The notes under the pieces are model-generated. The model searched no databases. It had not been told where the DNA came from and saw only the letters and a list, made by a program, of their open reading frames with translations. This document shows positions 51,901 through 64,000 of a stretch of 64,000 nt of DNA, piece by piece (the stretch's first letter is position 1; every line of letters begins with the position of its first letter). Source of the stretch: Todiramphus chloris collaris (Eukaryota; Chordata; Aves; Coraciiformes; Alcedinidae). The stretch is from positions 3,274,123 to 3,338,122 of the forward strand of contig JANVCC010000030.1 of assembly GCA_025345505.1 (NCBI GenBank). Direction: 5' to 3'. A program made the position numbers and the translations under genes.

Positions 51901-54900
51901 GTAATGCCAACAATAGCACTGGCCACGAGCATTTTTTTAGCAGTATTTCACATCGATATACTCCATGCAAGGTCAGACAAAACTGGGTTAAAAACACTGA
52001 CCGTGAGACCAGCAGAACTTCACACCAAAGCCAAAACCTTTGGAAATGGCTTCACATGCTTTTTTAGCTTCTTTGCTCATCCATCCTACTTAAAACCATG
52101 AATTACTTATTCACCATGAATTCACTCCCCTCCCAAAACCCAGCATTCCCCTACCTCAGGCAATGCTCATATCAGCAGACTTGATTAATAGAAAGAAGAT
52201 GAGGTCTGAACACAAGCACTTGACTTTTCCTGTAAATTCAGGAACATCGCTGGAAGAAAACACCAGAGAAGGACTCAAAAAAGCCAGGTCACATTTCAGG
52301 ATATGAAAACTCTTCCTTAGCTAAAATATGAACTGCCAAAGACTAAGCCACAACTTTTTTTTCAGGTACTAACTCAAATTTAGGGTTTTGTCTAGAAAGC
52401 TGACTATATCTAAATTTAAAAAACGCTATTTCCTGTGCGTCTACATTCCCCAGGTTTGGCTGGGACAGGCGACGGCAACGCCAACGCGGAGCAAGAGGCT
52501 GCATCTCCCTACCTACCTCCAGGAATACAGGAAATCACAGCTTCCCATTTTGCTACAGGGCAAGGAAGAAGAAATAACCATTCAGGTTTGATGTTTTTCT
52601 TACAAACTTTCTGATGTCTGCAAGTTACTGTTATGAACCCGATTTTCAGTCCGGTGCTGCGGTCTTCGACTGATCACCGGGATCACTCTGTATCCTTAAA
52701 TTAATTCAATATGCAAATTAGTAGCAGATAAATCAGTTGCACGTGGCACTAGACAGAAAATTGAGATGCACAGAAGAACACAGTGTAACTATCTGAAAAC
52801 CAATGTCCATATATGGGAAATGAATATGACCCAACGGGTTACATCAGAGCTCTCTTGAAATTCCAGAAGCAGAGTGAACCACATCAAGATACCCAAATCC
52901 TACTTTTCCTAGAAGGCTTTACCCTTTCAATTAGTAAGTATATAAGCCAAGAACATTTTTTCTGTGTGCAATTTCTTTTTCCTACCTTTTTCAAAGCCGA
53001 AAAACCTCTTCCAGCTATGGCAGACAAATTCAGAGAACGTGGCAAAAGCCAGAGGAGTTCTGAATATTCAGTCCTGTGATTGCTCTCTGCAAAGGCTTTA
53101 TTTTTATTTCCCTTCAACAGACCATGAAAAGCTACTGAACAGAGTGTTCTGCTTTTTTATCACAATCATCTGGAATTAGAAAAGCTGTACTACAAAGATG
53201 ACAGACAGCTTTCCAACACTCAGCAGAGCCACATATCCTGGTTTACTTCATACACAACACAAACCCCAGTTCTACATGCACACTGCACCCATGTGGTGCT
53301 TACTTAGGGTTATTCCATCTGATTACAACAGAACATACTGCCTAAAGAAGCTACACCACCTTACTATAGAAGAGATTTGAAACTCATAGTGTAAAACTTA
53401 AAAAGGAAGATAGTTTTTTTTCCCCTCTTTCCAGCCTAAAAAAGCCCTTGCAATTTCAAGATGATGAAGTTCATCCATAGACTGTTCGTGCACTCACACA
53501 CACAAGCCCTGACAGCGCGTGCAGCAATTAATAAACACACCAAGAAAACCTCCTCAGATTTTCTCCAAGATTTGTCCTCAGGCACGACAAGCGGTTTGCC
53601 CACGGCCTGGCCACCTCCCGAACCAGCTGGGACAATAATCCCTCCTGGCCACCAGTCACATCATTGAACAAGACTGTCCATTTCTCAAACCGCTTGCTGT
53701 GAGACAGGCTCAAATGCCACTTGGCAATGGCAACCATCAGAGGAAGTTTCAGGCGCACTGGTGGTCAATCTTCCCCTCCTAAACTTAGGATAAGTGTGTA
53801 ATTACCATGACTAGTAACCACAAGCCGTTCTGCCTTTAGAACAAACCCCAGAACTTACATGGTGTTGGTATGAATGGTACACACGTGTCTAGTTCCCTCC
53901 AATAACATAAAGTGTTCCTTGTAAAATCAACTCAGATCTCGAGAGTGGCTTCAGAGATGACAGAATCTGTTACTCGACAAAAATTAGTTTTCTCAAAATA
54001 GACATTTCCTCCACTAATTCTTCAAAATTTTAAAACACATCCCATTGAGGTTAAGGAAAGGCTTGTCTCAGAGTCATGTGTTTTAATTTTTAATTTATCA
54101 GGTTATAGCATTTAATATGAGCTTTTACCTACCATTATTTTTATATATATATGTATTATATGAGCTTATCTTCTACCATCCTGAATTTAACGGGTGATCT
54201 CTTGCACAGCAGTGATCAGAGAAGTAATCCAACCCAACAGGAATGAACTTGGTAGTTTACAACCATGGGAAAAGCTAATTCAGATGCCATGTCAAAAGTC
54301 AAAGTCTCTTGATGATATAACTGATCTACAGACCATCAGTCACTTAAAAGGTGACTGTTTCTCCCCCTCCTCTGTCCTAGTCTTTTCCCCTGGCTTGTCC
54401 TGGTCCTGCAATGAGGACATTCACAAACTGGCAGTTCTCTGACTGCGGAAGGGAAGTATTTGTGATACTGGATCTGCGTCCTCTCAACCGCATCCTAAAA
54501 GCAAGATCTGCCCAAGTCCTCCACCATCACCTACACAGTTTGTTTGAAAACAGACGGGCTCCCCCATCCACTGCTCTATACTGACCTTCAAATACTTGTG
54601 GTGTTACAACTGGGACAAGAGGAAGGAGGAGTTGCTTAAAATGGCTTTGCTATTGTTAAAAAAAACATATGGAATCATGGGCTAATGTCAGAGGGAGCCC
54701 CACTTGGCACCACTGATAAGTCAAACACAGCTTTAGAAACACAGGCCCCAAGACCAGGGAAAAGAAGTATTTCTAGAAAAAAAAAAAATCTCACTTTGGA
54801 AAGAAATACAGTGAAATGCAATGAAAATAAGAAAATTCTTTTGTATTTGCAGCAGACGTTACCTGCAGCACACATTATTCTTCTTCCATAAAAAGAAACA

Positions 54901-54972
54901 TTCCTGGAACCATTTGTTATTTCCCAGGACTTTGTATATGGAATTGAAGAACCATATCTAAGTCTGGTATGG

Positions 54973-54990
54973 AAAAAAAAAAAAAAAAAA
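54973..54990 (+). repeat. Poly-A run (A18)
   Basis: This is an uninterrupted A18 with no recognised retrocopy upstream. Confidence 0.9.
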
Positions 54991-55328
54991 TCACATCACT
55001 GCTGATTTTTATACAGTTCAAGAAACAGGTGCTCTTTCCAGACGTATTTTGAAACTCAAAAATAGAGAGAAAGTTAACTAGGAAAAAAAAAATTGGTAGT
55101 ATGTACAGACAGAATATGCATGCACATCCCCATGGATTTCTTTGTACACACACTCAGACACTAAGAATTCAAAAATGAGTGTACGAACCACTAGAAAAGC
55201 TATGAATGAGAAGTGCTGCTTCTGCACGTTACTGTTGGTGCTGGTGTTTGCAGGCAACAGAAGAACGAGCTTGCACACAGCCCCTCTCTCCTGCTGCATT
55301 TGCACTGCACACGTTGAAATTTAAGGTT

Positions 55329-55373
55329 AATTAAAATATACATAACACAATTAAAATATACATAACACAATTA
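55329..55373 (+). repeat. 20-bp tandem duplication
   Basis: The unit aattaaaatatacataacac occurs twice without a gap (55329-55348 and 55349-55368) and is followed by a partial third copy (aatta). The two copies are identical, which suggests a recent duplication. Confidence 0.95.
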
Positions 55374-57984
55374 TGTTTTCACTGAAAAGCAGAGCGGTAA
55401 CTATAGCTGCTTTCAAGAGACTCTTGCCATGGCTTGCCACTTTGAATTCGAGAAGGAGTGGTAATAATTGCTCATGTAGAAAAGCCTCTTGAGACATGAG
55501 CAGTACCTGGAGGTATGCGCACAGATGGTTGGTCAAGGCACAAACAGTCTGGAATTTGTCTTGTCTGATGTGCGTTCATTAGTTTAGTTAAATCACATCC
55601 GTCTGAAGAGCGACTGAAACCTGAAAGCATTCTTTTTCTCTGTTCAGTCGCAAACGCGGGAGATTAATCTGAAAGCATCCCAACAGATAGGCTGTTTCCT
55701 AACAATTCTGAAGAAATACCTGCAACTTGGAAAAATCCGCTATGACTAAAGCAAACAGATGGGAGGGAATGCAGACCTACAAAGCTCACTGGCATTTTAT
55801 GAAGAGGTAATAAAAAGCCTGCTGCTTGCTCGCTGTGCCATTTCACAGGCAACAAGGCCACCAGCAAGCTCAAACGCATAAACATCCTGGTCTCAAAACT
55901 TAACCACTGGAATTAAATCAGTGGGTTTATTCCCTTCTAGTTTATTCTTTATTTTCAGTAACAACACATTTCAGAGTCCATGATGTATTCCATCTCTAAA
56001 GATGGAATGAACAACAGCATTCAATTCTGTCGGGTATGGAGGAAAGTTAACGGTGTTTTTCCCTCTGCAGGGGTGTGAAATTAAGGCAGCTGTACCAAAG
56101 GTAATGATACTGTGATTTTCATTAGTCTGCATTTATTTAGACCTAAAATTTTATCTCAGGTTTTCAAGACTTGAAACTCCATTATTTTTAACAACAACTG
56201 TGCAATGCAGCCAGCTGCATACCCCACAGAGGAAACATTTGTGATTTAGGAACAGACAAACTGTATCTAAAGAAATGGTCCCTAGCTCAACCCCAGGATG
56301 AAATGCCATAAACAAGTAACTTCAAACACGTACCAGAACCGAGCATCAGGAGTGGGGAGATCGGGTCAAACAGCATCATGCAGGAGTGTCTTATTTCACA
56401 AGGCAAGTACAACTAATCAGCATATAATAGCTCCGATTAAATCCCAGAATAGAGCGAACTGGTGCACAAAGGAGTCTTTTACCAAAGGAAAGCTTCATGC
56501 CACTAAAGGTTTGGTTTTTTTAACCCTGGCTTTCCAGAGGGGAATCTTGTAACAACTTGTGTAGGAAAAGCCAGCCCACTCTCCTTCCACCACTGCACAC
56601 GTGCCCCAAAGCCAGGCAGATTTGGGTGAAAAACGTAACAGCACTAGGTTTAAGGGAGTAAAATACACCAGAAATGAAACAGATCTCCAGAAATTTTATT
56701 AGGCTTGTATTAGCTATGGCTGAGCAGAAAGCCACAGGCGGACAAGCTAATCCAACAGCTCCGCAGCCTTCTCACTTCTGCAAATACTATTACAGCAGCA
56801 AATTCATCTTCTGCTCAGAAATCAATTCCAAAGCATGCTAACACACCATGGGCCCAGCCTGCACCACTGGGTAAGAGCGAGCTACACAGAGAGAAAACCT
56901 GTTTATGACTCACTCCCACCACTTGGGTTCTCCTGAGCTTTTTCTTCAATCTGAAAATAAGGTCAGTCATTTCTGTTATTTATCTTCCCTTCTTCAACGT
57001 CTTCACACCTTTCTTTCCTCACCTTCTTCCATATTAATCACAACAGATAAAGGGGACTCACCAGCAGTGTGGGTGCAAGAATAAGGATGTTTTCAGGAAC
57101 ATAATTCTGACAGTATTTCATAGCACTACTTCAAAGCAGCAATAGACTGAGGTTAACTCTTGCACAACAGTTGCCAAATTTTTCTTCCCATGGTTTTTTG
57201 TATTGTTGTTTCTTTGCATTTTTAATTTGCATTTTTTACATTTATAAAATATCTAATTATAAAACTTGCTCTGGCACAATTTGCTTTAAATGGCAACTAC
57301 TTCAAACATTTGGGTTGGTTTTCTTTAAGGGAAATTAATTAATGCAATTCCAAAAATACAAGCAGTAATCAACATTCCAAACTAATTTGCTTCTGCTTGT
57401 CTACCCTCAGAGAAACATTTGAGTAGGAAAGTTCTGGGTGCCGATCAATGGACAGCTGGACAATACACTACCAACAGCACCCAGCATCTCTCTGCTTTTC
57501 TAGAGGACCACACACCACATCAAACAGGGCAGGCATGAAGTGGGACCTTTCTGTTTCCCCAGTGCCCTCCTCTCCACAGGTCAGCAGGAGAGGACCAAAC
57601 TCTTCCAGATGCAGTTCCTCCACATGCCAGGGCAAGGAGTGGGGGTGACAGGGCCCTGACACCTCTCCAGCCCCCCACACAAACTGATCCCCTAATGGCA
57701 GAGGGCCATTCTGTGCAACAGAGACAACACTGCAAGTTCCCTAATTGAATGATAATCCTTTTCAGGTTCTCTACACTCTATATTGCCTCTGACAAAGGCA
57801 ATTTTTAAATGAAATTCCCATCACAAAAGATGATTCCATAAGCTTAAATGCTCTTTCAAGCAAATTGCAAGTTATTCCAACTATTTGCTTGAAGAGAAAC
57901 AAACCCCTTCCATCCAGACCTAAATCTGCTTACCATTTGGGCCATGATCCTGCAGACATTTGCACTAGGGTGCCTCTTCATCTC

Positions 57985-58441
57985 AGCACCAAGAAGGACA
58001 TGAATCTGTTTGAGGCAGTCCAGAAGAGTGCCACAAAAATTACCTGACGGCTGGAACCCTTCTGCTGTGAGGACAGGCTGAGAGAGTTGGGGTTGTTCGG
58101 CTTGGAAAAGGCTCTGGGGAGACCTTATTGAGGCCTTTCAGTACTTAAAAGCTCCCATCAAAAAGATGAGACAGACTTTTTAGCAAGGCAAGGGCTGATG
58201 GTTTTAAAACAAAAAACTAGATGTAAGAAAGACTTTTTTTTTTTTACACTGAGGGTGGTGAAACACTGGCCCAGGTTGCCCAGAGAGGTGCCCGATGCCC
58301 CATCCCTGCAAACATTCAAGCTCAGACTGGACAGAGATCTGAGCAACCTGCTCTAGTTGCAGATGTCCCTGCTCACTGCAAAAGGGTTGGACTAGATGAC
58401 TTTTAAAGTTCCCATCCAACCCAAACCATGCTATGATTCAT
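57985..58441 (+). mobile_element. CR1 LINE, long 5'-truncated copy with ORF2 tail remnant
   Basis: It begins within the ORF2 C-terminus: the frame near 57994 reads KKDMNLFEAVQKSATKIT, matching a CR1 KKDMDLLERVQRRATKM-like segment. It continues with gaggacaggctgagagagtt, ggagaccttattgaggcctt, aggttgcccagagaggtg, ggttggactagatgactttt and the tail catgctatgattcatg. Stops and frameshifts break the coding part. Confidence 0.95.
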
Positions 58442-59201
58442 GCACTCTTACTACTTTTATTACTGGTGTACTTCAGTACTGAACATCCCCCATTCAGGGC
58501 TGTGCCCCACGCACATGCCCAGGGACACAGATAAAACCTCTACACAAAGGGGATTTCTTGCAGAAAGGTGCAAGTCGGATAAGGTGTGTGCTTCATCTGT
58601 TTGCTTTCTTCCTCTGTTTAATAGCAGAAGTATTAGCCACAGCTAGAGGTTGATAAGCAAAGCACTTGGCGATAAATACCCTTCCCTTCAACTCCGCTCT
58701 CTCAAACAATAATCTTTCTGCAATAATATCACAAAGATCTTGGTTATCTCTTCTAGAGTTCCTGTGCAGTGAAGAATCTACTGAAATCAGTGGGGTGGGT
58801 GGTTTTTTTACCACTAAATAAACTATGAAAAGAAAAAAAAAAAAGAGGGTATCTATCATATCAATCTGCAGCGCTTGAAAAGCACACATACCAAATTCCA
58901 TTTACAACAAGGTTTCAGCACACCTTTGTGCAAGGAAAACTTTTTTGTTCTGGCCCTTCACCGCTAACCTGATTCCGGGCTGACGCTGCGCTGACAAAGT
59001 GGCTCATTGTGTTATTGTGGGAAACGGCTTTGGAGAGATCTCTCATTCAGCCCTGGGATTCAAGAACAGGCATTCACAGAGCAGCCACTGCAAGCGAGCA
59101 CCTCTGGATGGCTGCCGGAGACATTTCTCATGTAGGAGGAAAGCTGAACCCATTATTGTCATTGTGCTCACAGGGTCTAAGTGCTAAACTGCATGGTTAA
59201 T

Positions 59202-59241
59202 GAAAAAACCAACCCAAACCCCACCACCCAAACACCACCAC
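59202..59241 (+). repeat. A/C-only tract
   Basis: The stretch aaaaaaccaacccaaacccc followed by accacccaaacaccaccac contains only A and C. Confidence 0.85.
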
Positions 59242-59411
59242 TCTAGAACTTTTCAGCATCAGGAGAACAAGTTAATCTGTTACATCATCCCTCACTTTCA
59301 CCAAACATAAAAGTAAAATTTGTTTTTTTACTTTTCTGAAACTGCTTCATGAAAATGAAGCTATTATGTTACCTAAGGTTTCTCTTCATTTGAGACAGAC
59401 AGGAAGTTATT

Positions 59412-59488
59412 TAAAAAAAAAAATCCAACAAACCAAACAAGCCATGGACCCAAAACCCACAAACAATAAAGAAACCACACACACAAAA
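59412..59488 (+). repeat. A/C-rich tract
   Basis: An A11 run leads into ccaacaaaccaaacaagcc, then caaaacccacaaacaataa and accacacacacaaaatc. It is strongly depleted in G and T on the plus strand. Confidence 0.8.
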
Positions 59489-62085
59489 TCGGCATATCAC
59501 TGTTCTATATTCAGTTCACCAGTTTTGGTATCTAGCACCTTACAGGTGCTAGAAAGAAGCTTTTTTCCTAGTCCAGGTATCTCATCTCTATTCCCAATGA
59601 TAAAAAAGCATCAATGAATCAAAACCACTTAATCTTTAAATGCAGAGTACTAGGAGCATTTGTTTTCTTTAAGGTGGGAAGACATAGAGGCTCTATCCAG
59701 ACAAAAAATGCTGAATTGGCATCACAACGAATATGACAGCTGATGCAGCTATAAAGCTCAAGTTATCTATTAAATGGTTTAAATGGGAAAATGTTTCTGT
59801 TTTGTTACCCATCTGAAACAGGGCACAGTTTGTGACGCAGACTGGAAGAAAAATTAAGTTCTGTTGATACAGCAAGAGATCCTCCAGTTGGGATTACAAG
59901 GACTCAGGTTGTCCTTATCCCTTTTAATTCTGAATCCTCATCCTTCTAAGTTAATTCCCAATTCATTGAGGCAACTGAAGGCTAAAATTTATTCATAATA
60001 AACAAATAAATAATCAGCAACATGGTGAAGTACTGGCCAACCTGCATTATGAAGTGGGAAACCAACACTAAAAAACCTGCACCAAACCCAGCAGTGTTGG
60101 TTAAAAGGCAGCCCCATGGCACAGAGCCAGGCAGACAGATCCTCTCCCCTCTGCCTGCCCTCCATGCACTCAAAAGGTAACAGCCCCAATCCTATAACTC
60201 TTAGTTACAGAGTTACTCATTACTAAGCTATAAGTCTTGGTTAATTAAATTTCCTAATATTTCACCCATTGATGTGGATACCACTACTTCCAGTGTTAGC
60301 AAAATATGAAGAGGTAGTAGCAGTACCGAAAGGTTCACAGCACACCTTACGCTCGTTGTATTTTTCACATAATGAAAAATTTCTCAAGGTTGATGAGAAT
60401 TCCCCTAAATTCTAGAACAGGGAGTACACACCTTCCAGGTCACAGCACACTGATGGGCAGGCTCCTTTTGGTATAACATCTGAAAAAACCGAATCTAAGG
60501 CAAGCTATGGTTTCTGGTTCTTTGGAGTATTTTAATTACAAAACATCTTCCAAAATACTCTACCCTCCTGCTTTTAACTCCAAAACAGGAGAAAACAGCT
60601 TGCTGTTACTATGACCCTAGGCTGAAAGGCATGAAAATAGAGGAAAAAAAGAAGAGGAAATGAATCAAGAAAACAATGTGTTCATACACTAGGTCTGCAG
60701 ATGGGTACTCAGTTTCTTTTTTCCTAAAAACTTGGAGGACATTGCTGTGACCACCCAAGCCTACACAGACCCCATGTAGGATAAACCAGTTAGCATTAAC
60801 ATGCAAGCTCCTGTTAAAAATGAACCTTGATGGAAGGCAGATCAGGTGCTTTCTGAGACCCAGCTGGGCCTCCCCCCACCCCCACCTGCAGAGCAATGGG
60901 GCAACACCACTGGGTGCTGAACCACCAGAAATTCAGCTAGGTAAAGGAAGGTCAATTTCTCCACAATCTACAATAATGTTTTAATGCAAACTTATTATTT
61001 AATGAAAAAAGGGGACAGTCATGCTCTCCCTATCCAACCACACACAGCTCCAACTAAATCAGTTAAGCTCTCGAAACTGAAGTTCGCTTTGCACATCCTT
61101 TCAATGACACAATTCTAGTCAAGCAAAAAACTCCAATGGATGAACAGCAGAAAGCAAAACAACTTTCAGGCTTCACGCAACATACACCTCCAATTTCATT
61201 TTCCCTTGTCACACTTGGGGAAATCCATTTCCACAGCAGTACACCAACTTCAGAGGGGCAAGGGTCTAGAGTCAATATTCAAATGCATTTAAGAAATCCA
61301 CAAAAAGGACGAAGTTGTGCTCTGTAGAGGTGAGCCATGAGAAAGTTGGTTTTCATCTTTTTACCAAACAGGAGCAGGGTTTTGATTTGAGAGAATAAAA
61401 GCTCCTGGTTTAATGAGACAAATGCATTTTTATTTCTGCTCTTTAAGGGAGATACCCAAGTACATTCCCTTCCTCTCCCCAGCTCTGCAGCAGCATTTCC
61501 AGCCCCATGGACACAACGCATTATTCCAGCAAAACAGCGGGGAACCGTAAACTTCCCGGCCCGGCTGCTGCCGAGAACACGCTGCTGTCAAACCCCATGC
61601 TGAGAGCCCTTCCAGCCCAAAATGCTACCAGAAGTTATTTAGTCTGTGTTTGTCCCAGGAGCATTTCACACCACCTCTGCTGACACGCGTGGCTGTGACA
61701 AGCAGGGCTGTGTGTCTTGCATGGGCAGAGCAAAGGCACACCAAAGCCAACAGAGCTGCGCACTGGGCTGCTGCCAGCTCCCCAGCCAGCCCCAGAGCCA
61801 CAGCCATGCCACGGGAAGCCTGTGCCACAAACTGTCTGAAACACCTCTTTCCTGTCTCTGCTCCACTGATCTTCAGAAAGTAACTTCATCCATTTCCCAG
61901 GTTGATACATACAATAAGCTTCCTACTTATAATCCTGGGGTAGATCCACCGTACAAGCCTCGGAGCAGATCAGCAACAGGTATGTACAAAGAGCTCCTAT
62001 TTGTTACTGATGGTTTTATCTTTGTGTGCCTTTAAAATATTGAGCAACAACCACTCACAGGATTTCAAATTTCTGGAATGAAGCA

Positions 62086-62156
62086 GTAAAAGAAAAAAAA
62101 AAAGAACCCAAAAAAAACCAAAAAACCAAAACCACCACAACAACCAACCAACCCAC
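62086..62156 (+). repeat. A/C-rich tract
   Basis: A-runs with two G near the start pass into aaaaccaaaaaaccaaaacc and then accacaacaaccaaccaacc. T is absent until the end. Confidence 0.9.
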
Positions 62157-64000
62157 GTTCTCCCAAAAATATTTCATTTATAATTCCAGCTAGAAATCAA
62201 AAATGACAGTATTTTAGCAAGGAGAGAGAAAAAACAAAACAAACCAAGCACCCTAGCTTTGCACCTCAAAATATGCAAACCTGAATTTCAAGAACTGGAT
62301 TTTGACTCAGTTAGCATGTAGGTGTGGGGAAAATGACCTTAAAAAAAGGTAAGCAGTTTTGGACAGCTGGCGAGAAGGTACAAAGAATACACAGTTCATC
62401 CAATGAATCCCAATAAACAGAGGAGAACGAAACATGCAAGTCCTTCAAGTGCAAGCAACTCCCCCTCAAAACTCAAGTTGGAGGAATCTAAGCAAGAAAA
62501 AGACTGAACCTACAAGAAAGGCTAATTCTTTAATAGTATTTTTTACAGTAACTTGCATAAATAGAAAGCACTTGTTTACCAGCAGGTGTCCTGACAGTTT
62601 TCAGCTTTTCCTGAACATATACCCCACTTCATTCACTTGCAAGAGAAATTCACAGAAATTCTGATGGAAGGAAGCACATTACACTAAGCTGACGTCCTTT
62701 CAGAATGAGTTCCACATCAGATATGGACATATGGTATATATGTACATAAATCAAATTTAAAAATTAAAAGAGGGGTTGACAGCAGCTTGTCTTTGACAGC
62801 AGAGGCAGAAACTCCAGAATATCAGCAAACTCAGGAGCTGGCTGCAGCATTCTGCAGGCAGCCCAACAGCATTAGCACAGGACTCCAGCAAGGAACCAGC
62901 TTCCCCCGTGACATTTAGTTGTGCTCAGTTTTACCCAAATGATATAATTGACATACGACCCAAGGAGACTTTATTCCACTGCTTTAACAGCCATGGGAGC
63001 TCTATGGAGGCACACTTATTTTATGTGAATAAGTTGGAACACCCAGGTGCTATCACCGAAAGCACAGCACAATCTTGGCTCTTTTACTATTGACTTTCTG
63101 ACCCAGCTCAGTCACCTTTTGGCAGCACACAGAGGAGCAGAGCCCATATAGATACCCACCTTAACAATACATGCACAGTTAATCAGTGACAAAGGCCCAC
63201 CCATTAACAACAGTTGTTCTTCCAGCAAAAAGCTTTACAGAGCCTCTGAGATTTAAGTGGGTTGCATTTGTTCCCTGATTTCTTGGAGAAGGGTACATAC
63301 CTTTCCATCATTTGACATGCTATCATCTGGGTTTAAAATAATTTCAGTAAAACTAATGGGTATTATTCTCTACCCTGCACCGCAGCATAATCCTCTCGGG
63401 GCAGAGGAGTGAGATGACATGTCCATGCAAACATTTTAGTAAAGGATCTCAATAGTAATGGACCCACAGAGCAAAAACCATTCCTGCTCTCTGCCGTGTG
63501 AACATATTCCTCCTCCCAGTTCCCTCTCTAGTCCCTAATCATTACTCCAGGATGGTACAGAAAACAGTCTGGGTGTTCAGAGCTGCTTTAACCTGCTCCA
63601 TAAGTAATGGAGTGAGCTGCAGGGAAACCCCTCAAGACCAGCAGCTGTTCAGCATCTCCTCCTTCTCCTGGTGCTCACTAAGGAAATTCCTTCATCCTTA
63701 ATGAATTCTGACTAATTTTTTCCATTGTCCCAGATGAAACATCAGCTGTAAGATTTCTCTCTAATCTTGTTCTGTGCTCCAAGGCATTGCTGCATCAAAC
63801 CCTGCTGCGAATCATCTAAATCTCAGATTGCTGGGCACCTCTCCTCACCACCCCAAAGGTGCCAGAGACACCTTACACTTCATAAAGCAACTGCTTAGCG
63901 CACAACGTATATAAATGAGTGCTACAGCACTACACCGGGAAGTAATCATTGCCCATTATAGTTTAAAGTATTCAGAAATTAATACCATAAAATTCAGCAC

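Larger units (their letters stand above)
48930..64000 (-). other. FNDC3B: FNDC3B intron 1 (5' part continues beyond window)
   Basis: At least 15 kb of non-coding sequence lies upstream of exon 2. It contains one longer CR1 copy (58 kb), a 20-bp tandem duplication (55.3 kb), poly-A and A/C-rich tracts, and a short CpG cluster (61.5 kb). No CpG-island promoter or other exon was recognised. Short open frames here match nothing I know and lack convincing splice sites. The transcription start is therefore inferred to be beyond base 64000. Confidence 0.8.

Noticed and set aside
61646..62035. 129-codon plus-strand open frame with opposing minus frames.
   Set aside because: Several frames are open together and the peptide matches nothing I know.
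49000..64000. Search for the FNDC3B promoter and first exon.
   Set aside because: No long GC- and CpG-rich island is present, and the small CpG cluster at 61.5 kb is too short to call a promoter.
1..64000. tRNA, rRNA, snoRNA, CRISPR or prokaryote-type systems.
   Set aside because: No cloverleaf boxes, ribosomal motifs, regular spaced repeats or gene clusters were seen; the sequence is vertebrate intron.

Overview
The window is vertebrate and almost certainly avian nuclear DNA: AT-rich, intron-dominated sequence with no bacterial-style gene packing, scattered chicken-repeat-1 (CR1) LINE tails (the typical 'ggttggactagatgacctc...cttccaacc...attctatgatt' 3' ends on both strands) and simple repeats. 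No operon, CRISPR array, IS element, rRNA or tRNA gene was recognised.

The one gene I can support is FNDC3B (fibronectin type III domain containing 3B), on the minus strand, so its 5' end lies towards high coordinates. Two small coding exons are readable. Exon 2 (48929-48791) carries the annotated start codon and the first 37 codons, beginning MYVTMMMTDQIP. Exon 3 (39989-39914) carries the next 25 codons plus one base, including VQVNPGETFTIRAEDGTLQC. Both have AG/GT boundaries, and their phases join cleanly. Together they give only about 62 of the roughly 1,200 residues of the family, before any FN3 domain. Exon numbers follow the usual human gene model and are relative, because the first, non-coding exon is not in the window.

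Layout by region: 1-39913 is the visible part of intron 3, in which I found no further FNDC3B exon. It holds CR1 fragments, microsatellites, a CpG-dense block with a G-quadruplex-type tract (about 17.1-17.7 kb) and a perfect 16-bp hairpin (26.6 kb). 39914-39989 is exon 3. 39990-48790 is intron 2 (8.8 kb), with a striking A/C-rich tract at 45.1-45.2 kb. 48791-48929 is exon 2. 48930-64000 is the visible part of intron 1, with one longer CR1 element at 58 kb. No CpG-island promoter is visible in intron 1, so the transcription start is probably beyond base 64000.

The most notable observations are an out-of-frame upstream ATG overlapping the FNDC3B start (ATGAATG), whose 47-codon reading frame runs across the exon 2/3 junction, and a UG-repeat element about 240 nt downstream of exon 3 in the pre-mRNA. 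The CpG-dense intronic block and the strand-biased A/C-rich tracts also stand out. I did not find a previously undescribed system. Most of the window is ordinary bird intron.
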